Shown here one piece after another: positions 53,386-61,539 of a DNA stretch of 64,000 nt. Numbering within the stretch: position 1 is the stretch's first letter; the number at the start of each line of letters is the position of its first letter. The notes under the pieces are model-generated. The model was not told the origin of the DNA. It saw only the letters and a list, made by a program, of their open reading frames with translations, and searched no databases. Source of the stretch: Abditibacterium sp. (lineage in GTDB: Bacteria; Armatimonadota; Abditibacteriia; Abditibacteriales; Abditibacteriaceae); the NCBI GenBank assembly GCA_030448265.1, contig JAUJNG010000006.1:70967-134966 (forward strand), given 5' to 3'. A program made the position numbers and the translations under genes.

Positions 53386-53967
53386 ATGGCAATTTCACTG
53401 GCTAAAGGCCAAAAAATCAGTCTCGACAAAGAAGCGGGCGGCGGCTTGACCCGCATCGTGATGGGACTCGGCTGGGATGTCGCGCAGAAAAAGGGCTTCA
53501 TGGCCAAACTCGCCGGCCCCGCGTCGGTTGACCTCGACGCTTCGTGCGTGATGTTCGACGAGAACAAAAACCAGATCGACGCGATCTGGTTTCAGCAGCT
53601 GCGCTCCAAAGACGGCTCGATTCAGCACACCGGCGACAACCTCACCGGCGCGGGAGAGGGCGACGACGAACAAATCAACGTCGATTTATCGAAAGTGCCC
53701 ACCAACGTCAAATCGCTGGTTTTCGTGGTCAACTCCTTCACCGGACAAAACTTTTCGCAGATCGAAAACGCCTTTTGCCGCATCGTCAACGCGGCCAACA
53801 ATCAGGAAATCGCGCGCTACAACCTGAGCAGTCAGGGCACGCACACCGCACAAATCATGGCGCGGGTTTACCGTCAGGACGGCGAGTGGAAAATGCACGC
53901 CATTGGCGAAAACGCGAGCGGACGCACCTTCAACGACCTGATGCCGGTCATGAAAGCGGCGCTTTGA
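53386..53967 (+). CDS. TerD family protein (TerZ-like)
   Basis: This 193-aa single-domain protein has [46 protein letters not shown] and VNSFTGQNFSQIENAFCRIV. The signature has IWFQQL where TerD proteins have DFIFYN, which points to the TerZ/TerX side of the family. The calcium-loop residues are kept. It has a GAAAGGA ribosome-binding site. It is the last of the seven TerD-superfamily genes in the run, and biosynthesis-type genes follow. Confidence 0.88.
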   Translation: MAISLAKGQKISLDKEAGGGLTRIVMGLGWDVAQKKGFMAKLAGPASVDLDASCVMFDENKNQIDAIWFQQLRSKDGSIQHTGDNLTGAGEGDDEQINVDLSKVPTNVKSLVFVVNSFTGQNFSQIENAFCRIVNAANNQEIARYNLSSQGTHTAQIMARVYRQDGEWKMHAIGENASGRTFNDLMPVMKAAL

Positions 53968-53971
53968 GTAG

Positions 53972-54050
53972 ATTGTTGGGTGACTGAGTTGTCAACACTC
54001 AACCACCCAACAACCTAACCACCCAACAACCTAACCACCCAGCCACCTAC
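53972..54050. repeat. Short tandem and inverted repeats (AACCACCCAACAACCT)
   Basis: About 2.5 direct copies of AACCACCCAACAACCT (54001-54040) follow a partial inverse copy (TTGTTGGGTGACTGAGTTG, 53973-53991). It separates the TerZ-like and TRSP genes. Confidence 0.8.
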
Positions 54051-54053
54051 TCC

Positions 54054-55073
54054 ATGTTTCCCTCTGCGCCCTTGAGCGCGCCTCCCGCGACGCGGCTCTG
54101 GCAGGTCGAGCGCGACGGCAACCCGCTGCGCCGCTTTGGTCACGTTTCGCCCTATATCGGGAAACTGGCGCCGGTTTGCGCTTCGCATCTCGATCAAATT
54201 GGCCAACTGACGCGCGCGGTGCTGCCCGATTTGCCCGAACCGACGCTGGTGATTGGCATGACGGAATCGAGCCTGCTACTCGCGTTTTTCATGGCGCGCT
54301 GGCAGCAACGGCCGGTCGATCTGCGCTTCACGACGCGAAAAAATCGCCTCACAAAAGACGAGAAAATCGCTTTTCGTGAACCCCATTCCCACGGGCCACA
54401 GCATTTTCTGGCGCTCGAAGCGGGGCGGCGCTATTCGCAAATCGTGGTCATCGAAGACGAACTGACGACGGGCGCCACGCTTCGCAATCTGATTTTGGCG
54501 CTGCGCGAGGTGTCGAACCGCGTTTTCGTGGCGACGCTGCGCGATCTGCGCCCGCAAATCCTGCGCGACGAACTGCGGGCCGAAATGAAAAGCGCGGGCA
54601 TCGAACTCGAAGTTTTAGGTCTGGAATCCTTCGACTGGCGGCCTGATGCCGTCGAAACTCCCCTCGCGCCGCGTTTCAACCCCTTTGGCCGCACCGAAGC
54701 CGCGCTTCAAAACGCGCTCGATGCGGTGGAAAACGAGTTTGAAGAGTTCCAGCCCGACACGTTTTTCATGATCGGCGAATGCGTGGACATCGCGCTGCGC
54801 TTCTGGCTCGATTTGCCCGCCGACGCGCGCCCGCATTTGCGGCAAATCACGCGCAGCCCCTGGAAGGTGGATGGTGAAAGCGTGGCATCCGCCGTCAAGT
54901 TTCCGGCGCTTGAAGGCGGCTCCAACTATTTTCTTTATAATTTCGAGCCAACCGAAACGCGGCGCGCGCTGTGGATCGCCGAAGGTTCCAACGCGCTCGT
55001 CGGGGCGCAGGCGAGCGAATTTTTCAACCAAAACGGCATCGAAACGCGCGGCATCGTGGTGGATGGAACCTGA
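54054..55073 (+). CDS. Phosphoribosyltransferase-like TRSP-domain protein of the Ter biosynthetic module
   Basis: This 339-aa protein has an orotate-PRTase-like domain (about 20-225) with the PRPP-binding loop VVIEDELTTGATL (131-143). Its C-terminal domain (about 235-339) contains the motif TRSPW (near residue 268) for which the domain is named. In many Ter loci such enzymes occur with a StiP-type PRTase, a HAD phosphatase and sometimes an ATP-grasp, and are predicted to make a nucleoside-like small molecule. That role is inferred from context, and no product is known to me. No clear ribosome-binding site precedes the ATG. Confidence 0.83.
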   Translation: MFPSAPLSAPPATRLWQVERDGNPLRRFGHVSPYIGKLAPVCASHLDQIGQLTRAVLPDLPEPTLVIGMTESSLLLAFFMARWQQRPVDLRFTTRKNRLTKDEKIAFREPHSHGPQHFLALEAGRRYSQIVVIEDELTTGATLRNLILALREVSNRVFVATLRDLRPQILRDELRAEMKSAGIELEVLGLESFDWRPDAVETPLAPRFNPFGRTEAALQNALDAVENEFEEFQPDTFFMIGECVDIALRFWLDLPADARPHLRQITRSPWKVDGESVASAVKFPALEGGSNYFLYNFEPTETRRALWIAEGSNALVGAQASEFFNQNGIETRGIVVDGT

Positions 55074-55080
55074 GCAGTGG

Positions 55081-55187
55081 GCAGCGAATGAATTCGCCGC
55101 AAGACAACAAAACCTGCCTTCGCAGGTTAATGCCTCAGTCCGCGCAGGCGGACTTCGCATCGTTGTTGCGGTGACTTTAGTCGCTGC
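55081..55187. repeat. Cloverleaf-type inverted-repeat element (copy of 6456-6564)
   Basis: The inner hairpins AACCTGC-CTTC-GCAGGTT (55111-55128) and GTCCGC-GCAG-GCGGAC (55138-55153) are the same as at 6456-6564. The outer arms (GCAGCGAATGAATTCGCCGC and ..GCGGTGACTTTAGTCGCTGC) are similar but no longer pair perfectly. A partial third arm lies at 55223-55243. Confidence 0.85.
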
Positions 55188-55255
55188 AAGAGGAACCTAT
55201 CGAGATACGTTCTTAAGCAGTAGGCAACGCATGAATTCGCCGCTCGTAACCCAAG

Positions 55256-56299
55256 ATGATTCACACGCCCTGGCCGAACCTGCAAATCGTCGCGCAAAGT
55301 CGCGGCCTGGTTGATCCTTATCTGCCGCAAAATGCGCCGCTCTTTCGCGGCGAAGAAGCCTTCGATGCCGCCGTGACGGGTCGCGCGCGCTGGAGCAAAC
55401 CCTCGCCCGAACCAGCGCTCGACGCCGATTTCGAGGCGGTTTTGCTCGATTCCCTCGCCAAAAACGCGGCTTTGATGAGCGCTCTGGCGCACGAACTGGC
55501 GCGCAAAATCGGCGATTTTTACGGCGCGGGCGAAGTGCCGGTTCTCGTTGCGATTTTGCGCGCGGGCGTGCCCGTCGCGGCGCTTTTGTCGCAAATTTTG
55601 GAAGAGAAATGGGGCGAAACCGTGCCGGTGCGCGCTTTTTCGCTCTTCTACGGCCTGGGCTGGGACGAATTGGCGCTCGAAACCATCGTCGCGCAGTTCC
55701 CCCATCGCCCCTTGCTGTTCGTGGACGGCTGGACGAGCGGCGGCAACGTCGCCATCGAGTTGAACCGCGCTTTTGGGGAGTGGAAACGTGCCGAAAAACC
55801 CGATTTCGCGCGCGGCGAGCATCCTCGACTCGCGGTTTTGTGCGACCCGCGCGGCAAAGCCGATTTCAGCGCGGTGCGCTCCGATGTGTTCGTGCCCTCG
55901 GCGTGTTTCACCGCGCCCGAAACGCTGGGATTTTCGCGCGGTTTCGCTCTGGGCGAGGACGAAATGTTCGGCGTTTACGAGTTCCCGCGCGGGCATTTGA
56001 AGCCCCACTGGGTCAAAGAGTGGCTCGATGTTCTGGGCGTCGCGCCCGCGCCCATCCCGCCCGATTTCGCGGGTGAGATCGAGCCGACGCCACCTGGCGT
56101 GCGGATTCACATCAACGAAGTCGTGCGCGCCCTGATCAACCGCGACCCGCGCGAAATCTGGCTGTGCGACGCTGAGAAAACCGCGCGCGAGCGGCTCGCG
56201 CCGCTTTTGCATCTGGCGAGACTTCGCGGCGTGCCGGTTCGGTTCGAGCGCGCTGAGCCGCGCCGTTGGGGTGCGATTGCGGTGGCGCCGATGGCATGA
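55256..56299 (+). CDS. StiP family phosphoribosyltransferase-like protein with a C-terminal PELOTA-like domain
   Basis: This 347-aa protein matches the StiP/PRTase family of Ter loci: GLVDPYLPQNAPLFRG at the N-terminus, VPVLVAILRAGVPVAALLS (about 97-115), FVDGWTSGGNVAIEL (about 160-174) as the PRPP loop equivalent, and DPRGKADFSA. The C-terminal 90 residues (REIWLCDAEKTARERLAPLL..) resemble the PELOTA-like RNA-binding domain found with it. Some members are annotated as cysteine proteases, but I see no clear protease triad. The YidD-like gene starts within its stop codon (ATGA), showing translational coupling. Confidence 0.82.
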   Translation: MIHTPWPNLQIVAQSRGLVDPYLPQNAPLFRGEEAFDAAVTGRARWSKPSPEPALDADFEAVLLDSLAKNAALMSALAHELARKIGDFYGAGEVPVLVAILRAGVPVAALLSQILEEKWGETVPVRAFSLFYGLGWDELALETIVAQFPHRPLLFVDGWTSGGNVAIELNRAFGEWKRAEKPDFARGEHPRLAVLCDPRGKADFSAVRSDVFVPSACFTAPETLGFSRGFALGEDEMFGVYEFPRGHLKPHWVKEWLDVLGVAPAPIPPDFAGEIEPTPPGVRIHINEVVRALINRDPREIWLCDAEKTARERLAPLLHLARLRGVPVRFERAEPRRWGAIAVAPMA

Positions 56300-56703
56300 A
56301 AGGCGATGTTCAGACGCGAAAGGTGCGGGCTGACGCGCTGATTTTGCGGCTCATCGGGCTTTATCAGCGCCATCTTTCGCCGCGCAAAGGCTGGCGCTGC
56401 GCCCACAGCGTTTTGCACGGCGGCGCGGGGTGTTCGGGCGCGATTCAAAGCGCGATAGAAACTCACGGCTGGCGCGGGGCGCGGCGTCGGGCGCGCCAAC
56501 GCTTTCGGGAATGCAAACTCGCCGCGCAAACCCTGCGCGCTCAGGCCGACTCCGATTCAAGGCGAAATTCAGGGCGCAGACGCCCCAGGCAAGGTGGCGG
56601 AGTCTTGAATCGCTGCGATTTCGATTGGTGCATTTGTCTCCATTTCGCGTTTGATTGCGGCCCTGGCGATGTCGGCTGCTGCGATTGCACGCCCTGCAAC
56701 TGA
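56296..56703 (+). CDS. YidD-like (membrane insertion efficiency factor) protein with a Cys-rich tail
   Basis: This 135-aa protein has the YidD-type core LIGLYQRHLSPRKGWRCAHS, then HGGAGCSGAIQSAIETHG (about 15-60). In YidD proteins this region has conserved Cys and Ser residues. The C-terminal 30 residues are unusually Cys-rich (CDFDWCICLHF..CGPGDVGCCDCTPC), which suggests metal binding. It overlaps the StiP gene by 4 bases and the HAD gene starts 5 bases after it, so it is part of the Ter biosynthetic module, not of the ribosomal rpmH-rnpA-yidD setting. Confidence 0.75.
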   Translation: MKGDVQTRKVRADALILRLIGLYQRHLSPRKGWRCAHSVLHGGAGCSGAIQSAIETHGWRGARRRARQRFRECKLAAQTLRAQADSDSRRNSGRRRPRQGGGVLNRCDFDWCICLHFAFDCGPGDVGCCDCTPCN

Positions 56704-56707
56704 AAAC

Positions 56708-57526
56708 ATGACCCGAACTCCCTTTCAAACCATGCGCCGCGCCCTGATTTTAGACCTCGATTTCACCCTGCTGCATCTCGAAGCCGTTCCCGATGCGATT
56801 GAAGTTCCTGGCCGCACGCGCTCGGCATGGGTGGCGCCGCGCACCGTCGAAATTTTGGGCGATTTGCAAACGAAATTCGACATCGTTGTGGCGACGGCGC
56901 GGTCGTGGGACGGCACGCAATGGGTCGTCGATGGCTTGCAAAATCGCGGTGTTGAAGTCGCGGCGCTGGTTTTGGAAGATGGCGCGCGATGGGGCGCGCC
57001 CCACGATTTGCGTGCTTTCGAGCCGAGTTTTGAGGTCGAGGGCTGGCGCGCCCGTTTCGATGCCCAGAAAATGGACGGGCCGCAGTTCGAGTGGCAGTTC
57101 GATTTTTGCAGTTGTCTTGTGGCGCGCTGCGAGAACGGCGAGGCGAGCGAAATTTTGCGTCAAAAATGGGCGCAGCAGTGGAGTGAGGCCGACCGAATCC
57201 GCTTTTTCCGCGACGGGCGCAAGGTGTATGCGCTTCCCGCTCACGCCAACAAATGGAGCGCTTTGCAGCGACTTCTTGGCGCGCGGGCGGCGGGTGCGGC
57301 GGGTGTTGGGGATGGGGATAACGATCTGGTGTGGCTTGCGAAAATCGGCTTTCCGGCAACTTTTGCCGATGCCAGACCCGCAGTCATTCAAGCCGTGCGC
57401 GCTCAGGGAGGACTTGTCGGCGCGGCGGGCGGACATGAAGCTATTGCAGGCCTTCTGTGCGGCCTCAACCGTATCTTGGGCGAGGGCGAAACCGAGAAAA
57501 TTTCTTATTGCAGAAGCGAGTTTTAG
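56708..57526 (+). CDS. HAD-superfamily hydrolase of the Ter biosynthetic module
   Basis: This 272-aa protein has HAD motif I LDLDFTLL (nucleophile D16, acid/base D18 counted from the ATG at 56708), motif II VVATARS (Thr/Ser near residue 60), a Lys in the middle domain (HANKWSALQRLLG) and motif IV GDGDNDLVWL. Such phosphatases accompany the PRTase-like proteins in Ter loci and may dephosphorylate a sugar or nucleoside phosphate intermediate. ATG 56732 (MRRALI) is an alternative start. It is spaced 4 bases from the YidD-like stop. Confidence 0.85.
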   Translation: MTRTPFQTMRRALILDLDFTLLHLEAVPDAIEVPGRTRSAWVAPRTVEILGDLQTKFDIVVATARSWDGTQWVVDGLQNRGVEVAALVLEDGARWGAPHDLRAFEPSFEVEGWRARFDAQKMDGPQFEWQFDFCSCLVARCENGEASEILRQKWAQQWSEADRIRFFRDGRKVYALPAHANKWSALQRLLGARAAGAAGVGDGDNDLVWLAKIGFPATFADARPAVIQAVRAQGGLVGAAGGHEAIAGLLCGLNRILGEGETEKISYCRSEF

Positions 57527-57615
57527 CACTTACACTGCGACCAATTTTATCGCTCTGCCTTTGTTATTCCAATCGAAAGGGGCGGTAATTACTGACGCGA
57601 AAAAAGGTATTTCAC

Positions 57616-57885
57616 ATGAGAAATTGGATTCTGCTGGCTTGTTTCACCTCGGCCCTCGTGGCCCTCGATTCTCCTCCGGCCCACGCGAGAGGCGCCGGCC
57701 TCATCGGCGACCTGTGGACTCTGGGCCAAAACGTGTTCAACGGCACCATTCCCCTGCCTTACGTCCTGGCTTTTGGCGGCTTGATTGTGGCCATCGTGGT
57801 TCTGGGCGTGCTCGAAGCCCGCAAAAATGCGCGCAGAGCCGCGCAGGACGGCAGCGAATCGTCCTCGATTCGACTCGATAAATAA
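57616..57885 (+). CDS. Small membrane-anchored protein of unknown function
   Basis: This 89-aa protein has an N-terminal signal sequence (NWILLACFTSALVALDSPPAHA, cleavage near residue 24), a short extracytoplasmic part (GLIGDLWTLGQNVFNG), one TM helix (about 45-66, PYVLAFGGLIVAIVVLGVLE) and a short charged cytoplasmic tail. I do not recognise the family. It follows the HAD gene by 90 bases and ends at a strong terminator, so it may close the Ter transcription unit. Confidence 0.6.
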   Translation: MRNWILLACFTSALVALDSPPAHARGAGLIGDLWTLGQNVFNGTIPLPYVLAFGGLIVAIVVLGVLEARKNARRAAQDGSESSSIRLDK

Positions 57886-57888
57886 ACC

Positions 57889-57927
57889 AAAAATCCGCCA
57901 ACAACCCAGAGTTGTCGGCGGATTTTC
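57889..57927. terminator. Bidirectional terminator between the small membrane gene and terB
   Basis: The stem AATCCGCCAACAAC/GTTGTCGGCGGATT (one mismatch, 5-base loop) is flanked by A and T runs. It serves both converging genes. Confidence 0.85.
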
Positions 57928-57943
57928 TTTTTGGGGCTTTGGC

Positions 57944-58399
57944 TTAAACGTCGAAGTCCGAAGGCGGGATGCCGACGGCGTTGCAGGCATCGCGCACGGC
58001 TTTCATTTCGTTCTTGTCGAAGTTGCCGTCGGCGCCGCCAATCACGATGCCGATCTGAATCACGGCGCGCGCCTGGTCGGGTTTGGATTTGTTTTTGGAA
58101 ATCGCCTGAATCGCTTCGATGCGGCCAAAATCGGCGTCGGCAGAAAGTTTGTCGCAGTAGAAATCGAATTTGGCTTTGAGTTCGGAAGCCGGAAAGATTT
58201 TCAGCGTCTCATTGTTGCCAATCAAAGCGGCAGTTTTGGCGCGCTCCGAGGCGTCGATTGAGCCGTCGGCGGCGGCGATAAGAGCGCACATCGCCATCGA
58301 AGCGTCGGCGAATTCTTTGTTTTTGAACTGCGACGCTTTGGTTTGCAGTTGGGCGTTCATCGACGCCGCGTTGGTTTTGAGTTGATCCCAGAAGCTCAT
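57944..58399 (-). CDS. terB: TerB family tellurite resistance protein
   Basis: This 151-aa all-helical protein has the TerB pattern: a basic N-terminal helix (SFWDQLKTNAASMNAQLQ), then MAMCALIAAADGSIDASER (about 36-54) and IGGADGNFDKNEMKAVRDAC (about 118-138), two acidic loops (AADGSID, GADGNFD) that bind metal. It faces the main Ter operon from the opposite strand and shares its terminator, so it is transcribed separately. No terC is in the window, although TerB and TerC are normally partners at the membrane. Confidence 0.93.
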   Translation of the reverse strand: MSFWDQLKTNAASMNAQLQTKASQFKNKEFADASMAMCALIAAADGSIDASERAKTAALIGNNETLKIFPASELKAKFDFYCDKLSADADFGRIEAIQAISKNKSKPDQARAVIQIGIVIGGADGNFDKNEMKAVRDACNAVGIPPSDFDV

Positions 58400-58459
58400 G
58401 GTAGTTCACAGTGTGCGCGATTTCAAGCAGCGAAGGCAAACGCGCTTGCAATTTTGCTT

Positions 58460-59890
58460 CTAATCGACGCGGCGCACCGCCAGGGCCAGGTCATTGGCGA
58501 AGCGAGGCAAAACACAGTGCAGCAGCCCATCCTTTTCCACCTTCAGTTCGTGGCGCGCGGGCGAATCGCCCCGCACCGTGTCCCATTCCTGCACCGTGTA
58601 AGTTCCCGACCTGACCTGGCGCAAAGTCAGCACGATTAGCTCGGATTGTCGCGGGGGCAGCATTCCGGTTTGGTTGCGCGTCGGGTTGCCCCGCAGCAGC
58701 CACACAACGGCCTGCGCTTCGTCGCGGCAGCCGAAAATCTGCACGTTTTTGAGCGGCTTGCCTCGTTTCGCGGGGTGAGTGGAGACTGCGTTAATTTCGA
58801 GGTCGGGCAGGGCGTCGCGCGGCGCGAAGCGGCGCCAGTCGATGAGCGGCAGGAACTTCGAGAGGCTGTGCAGCGAACGCTTGGTTCCCTGGGTGAGGAT
58901 GTGGGGGTGGCGCGCGGGCCAGCGCATTCCACTTCCGGCGCCGCCCGACGCGAGGTGCGCCCACATGAGATGGCGCTCGTATTCGTCGTCGAAGTCTTCG
59001 GGGAGCGCGCGGCGCTTGTCGTTGAACAGGTGGATGGGGCCGTGTTCGGTATCGAGAAACGGGTAGTGCGGCGGCACATGGTTCAAGGCATAACGCACTT
59101 CGCGGCCCATGGTGAGGGCCGGATTCACGGTGTTTTTGGGGTCGTCGATGGAGCCAGTCGCGTAGATGTGCGAGGTGGCGAAGTCGATATTGGGATGGCG
59201 AAAAATCAGGTTCTCGTAGCCATGAGCGAGATTGGGCCCGTAAATCGAGATGGTCTGTGGCCGCGTCCAGCCCCATGTTTCCATTTCGATGGCCCGAATC
59301 GCCTCCGACATCCGCGAAAAAACGCCTTCCTGGTGTTCGATGGTGCCACCCCAGTGCGTCCAGATCTCGTTCCACAAATCCCAGGCGGCGATGACCCCGC
59401 TCTCTCCCCAGCGCTCGATGACAAAACGAAAGCGGCCCATCAAAATTTGAAAGACGGCTTCATCGGTCAGGACGGAACTCTTTTTGGTGGCAGGGCCGCC
59501 GTTTTCGGCGTTGTAGGGATGGCGTTTCCAACGGCGTGACATCCAGAAGGTGTCCCAGGGTGTGAGCAAAACTCGCAGTTCCAGGCGTTCGCAAAGGGCG
59601 AACAGGTCGTCCCACAGGCGCACCATGTCGGGATTGAACTCACCAGCGCGGCGCTCGAAATAACGGCCTTCGCGGTGAACGTATTCGAGCATCAGGCGAA
59701 TGGTGTTGATGCCGTGATCGCGCAGGTCTTCGAGATAGGTTTCGACGCCGGCGAGATCTCGCCGCCGGTAAAGCCCACCCAGACCCTGCCAGGCGATGGC
59801 GTCGTTGAAGCCGACCATCAGAAAAGGAGCGCCGTCGAAAGTCTCGAAATAGCGCCCGCCAGGAGCGACGCGAAGGGGTGAAAGGGGCAT
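58460..59890 (-). CDS. Glycoside hydrolase, (beta/alpha)8 family 5-like
   Basis: The 476-aa protein has no signal peptide. The barrel runs from about residue 10 to 380, with GINTIRLMLEYVHREGRYFE, the probable acid/base Glu in WDLWNEIW (E175) and the probable nucleophile in FLDTEHGP (E282), both at positions expected for clan A hydrolases of the GH5/mannanase type. A C-terminal beta domain (about 385-476) follows. The substrate is not evident. A second clan-A hydrolase gene lies downstream of a 311-base repeat-filled gap on its other side (60202). Confidence 0.78.
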   Translation of the reverse strand: MPLSPLRVAPGGRYFETFDGAPFLMVGFNDAIAWQGLGGLYRRRDLAGVETYLEDLRDHGINTIRLMLEYVHREGRYFERRAGEFNPDMVRLWDDLFALCERLELRVLLTPWDTFWMSRRWKRHPYNAENGGPATKKSSVLTDEAVFQILMGRFRFVIERWGESGVIAAWDLWNEIWTHWGGTIEHQEGVFSRMSEAIRAIEMETWGWTRPQTISIYGPNLAHGYENLIFRHPNIDFATSHIYATGSIDDPKNTVNPALTMGREVRYALNHVPPHYPFLDTEHGPIHLFNDKRRALPEDFDDEYERHLMWAHLASGGAGSGMRWPARHPHILTQGTKRSLHSLSKFLPLIDWRRFAPRDALPDLEINAVSTHPAKRGKPLKNVQIFGCRDEAQAVVWLLRGNPTRNQTGMLPPRQSELIVLTLRQVRSGTYTVQEWDTVRGDSPARHELKVEKDGLLHCVLPRFANDLALAVRRVD

Positions 59891-59941
59891 CTCTTGTTAT
59901 GGTGGCTTTTGTTTTATAGCTCTTAAAGCAGTGAAGGCTAC

Positions 59942-60052
59942 AAAGCGACATGAAGTCGCAGCCAACGAAAGTGTCGGCCTTCGCCGACAGCGTGACTCTC
60001 GTTATGTCGGCGAAGGCCGACAATTTCGTTGGCTGCGACTTCATGTCGCTTT
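59942..60052. repeat. Cloverleaf-type inverted-repeat element
   Basis: Perfect 29-base outer arms (59942-59970 and 60024-60052) enclose TGTCGGC-CTTC-GCCGACA (59972-59989) and TGTCGGC-GAAG-GCCGACA (60005-60022). The two stems are the same and the loops are exact complements. Confidence 0.95.
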
Positions 60053-60120
60053 GAAAGCTGTAGTCACCATTCCTTTAGTTGCTATAAAAGTTGCGCCGTT
60101 GGCATTGCACGCGAAATCTG

Positions 60121-60188
60121 GAGGCGGGGCTTGCGCCCTCTTCCAATCGGGAGAACTAAAAATTGGAAGAGGGTGCAAGCCCCGCCTC
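60121..60188. repeat. Inverted repeat, GGCGGGGCTTG family
   Basis: The arms 60121-60147 (GAGGCGGGGCTTGCGCCCTC..) and 60162-60188 are inverse copies around a 14-base loop. With the element at 59942 it fills the 311-base gap, where I see no gene. Confidence 0.93.
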
Positions 60189-60201
60189 CACGATGCTGCA
60201 A

Positions 60202-61446
60202 TCAATGCCAGTTGGCATCGGCCTGAGTGTTCAAGCGCTTCGCGGCGTCGATGACTTCCTGCAATTCGACCGGATCGCTAAACGGATCTTCGTCCAGTTC
60301 GGTGATGCGATTGAGTTCTTTTTGCCAGCGCCGCAGTTCCTGAACGTAAGGGTCGTGCAGCACGCGGCGCAGGCGCTCGCCGTCCCGTTCGAGGTCGCAG
60401 ATGCCGTTGTGGAGCCACTCGCCGGTGTGCCAGTCGGGCATATCGACGGCGGGGAACAAACAGATGCCGTGCAAATCGATGCCTCGGTTCACGGCGGCCA
60501 GCGATTCGCCCATCACGTCGCGCAGCCAGTCGGGGCGCCCCGCTTCCATGCCGCTCGTTTCGCCGATAATCATGGGACGATTGTAGCGCCGGTGGACGCT
60601 TTCCATGAGGTCGCAAAGCGGGATGATGCGGTCGTCGTCGGGCGGAAGCGCGGCGTGCGGGCCGCTTTCGCGGAATTCCATCTGGCCAAACGAATAGTTG
60701 TTGGCGCCCACGATGTCGAGAATCTCCGGCGCGCCGCCCAGTTCGGAATGCAGTTTCCCCGCGATGATGTCCCACGCCACAAAGGTATCGACCTCGGTTT
60801 CGTGCCGTGCGGCTGCGGCGAGATCGGGCCGGTCGCGCGGCGCCACGATGTGAACGAGCGGGTCGATGTGAACCATGCGCGCCTGGGGATCAATTTCGCG
60901 GATCGCTTTGACGCCCGCGATGTCGGCTTCACAGAGGCGGCGGCGAAATTCGGTGCGGTCGGCTTTGGTGTTGCGGTAGGGCGCGACCCAGCCCCATTCG
61001 CCTCCCGCGAACGCGAAGAACGTGATTTCGTTGATGGGCGTGAAATAGTGCGGCCCGCGCACGCGCGGCACCACATATTCGGCAACCGCGCGGCAGTAGC
61101 GTGTGAAACGGGGCACGAACTGGTCGGAAAAAGGATCGAGATCGTCGGGGTAGCCGTAGTGACACAAATCCCAGATGGGCAGGATTTGGGACTGGTTCAT
61201 GGCCTCAATGAGCGGGTCGAGAACGGAAAAATCGTAGTCGCCACCAATATCGACCTGCGGCCAGGGCACACCTTCGCGCGCCACGGCGATGCCAAGGGTT
61301 CGCAAAATCTCGTAATCTTCGCGCGCGTGCAGCAAGTGCTGAGTTTCGGCGCAGAGGTCGCGCCGGCCCTGGTCTTTCCAGAGAAAGGTCGAACATTCGA
61401 AGCCGGAGAGGAAAAAGGTGGGGAAAATGCCCGCTTTGTGCGCCAT
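60202..61446 (-). CDS. Glycoside hydrolase family 1-like protein (beta-glucosidase-like)
   Basis: This 414-aa cytoplasmic (beta/alpha)8 hydrolase has the acid/base in FTPINEITFF (E140) and the nucleophile in IIGETSGM (E296), spaced as in GH1 and related retaining enzymes. Other blocks are FFLSGFECSTFLW at the N-terminus and ILPIWDLCHYGYP. It is shorter than classical GH1 enzymes (about 450 aa) and divergent, so substrate cannot be assigned. The start is the ATG at 61446 (MAHKAG). It diverges from the MBL-fold gene at 61540. Confidence 0.8.
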   Translation of the reverse strand: MAHKAGIFPTFFLSGFECSTFLWKDQGRRDLCAETQHLLHAREDYEILRTLGIAVAREGVPWPQVDIGGDYDFSVLDPLIEAMNQSQILPIWDLCHYGYPDDLDPFSDQFVPRFTRYCRAVAEYVVPRVRGPHYFTPINEITFFAFAGGEWGWVAPYRNTKADRTEFRRRLCEADIAGVKAIREIDPQARMVHIDPLVHIVAPRDRPDLAAAARHETEVDTFVAWDIIAGKLHSELGGAPEILDIVGANNYSFGQMEFRESGPHAALPPDDDRIIPLCDLMESVHRRYNRPMIIGETSGMEAGRPDWLRDVMGESLAAVNRGIDLHGICLFPAVDMPDWHTGEWLHNGICDLERDGERLRRVLHDPYVQELRRWQKELNRITELDEDPFSDPVELQEVIDAAKRLNTQADANWH

Positions 61447-61539
61447 GAGAGAAATCCTTTGGAGGTTGGTGGCGCCCTTAGCAGCACGAAGGGGGCCAAT
61501 GGCCTCAAGGTCTCGAATTTGCCGTCGCCAGAGAACACT

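Noticed and set aside
54001-54050. Tandem AACCACCCAACAACCT units as a possible CRISPR
   Set aside because: Only about 2.5 copies without spacers and no cas genes, so just a short tandem repeat in an intergenic gap.
60202-61539. Long plus-strand open frame upstream of the MBL gene
   Set aside because: It is the mirror of the GH1-like gene. The MBL protein starts sensibly at ATG 61540 and nothing before it looks like protein.
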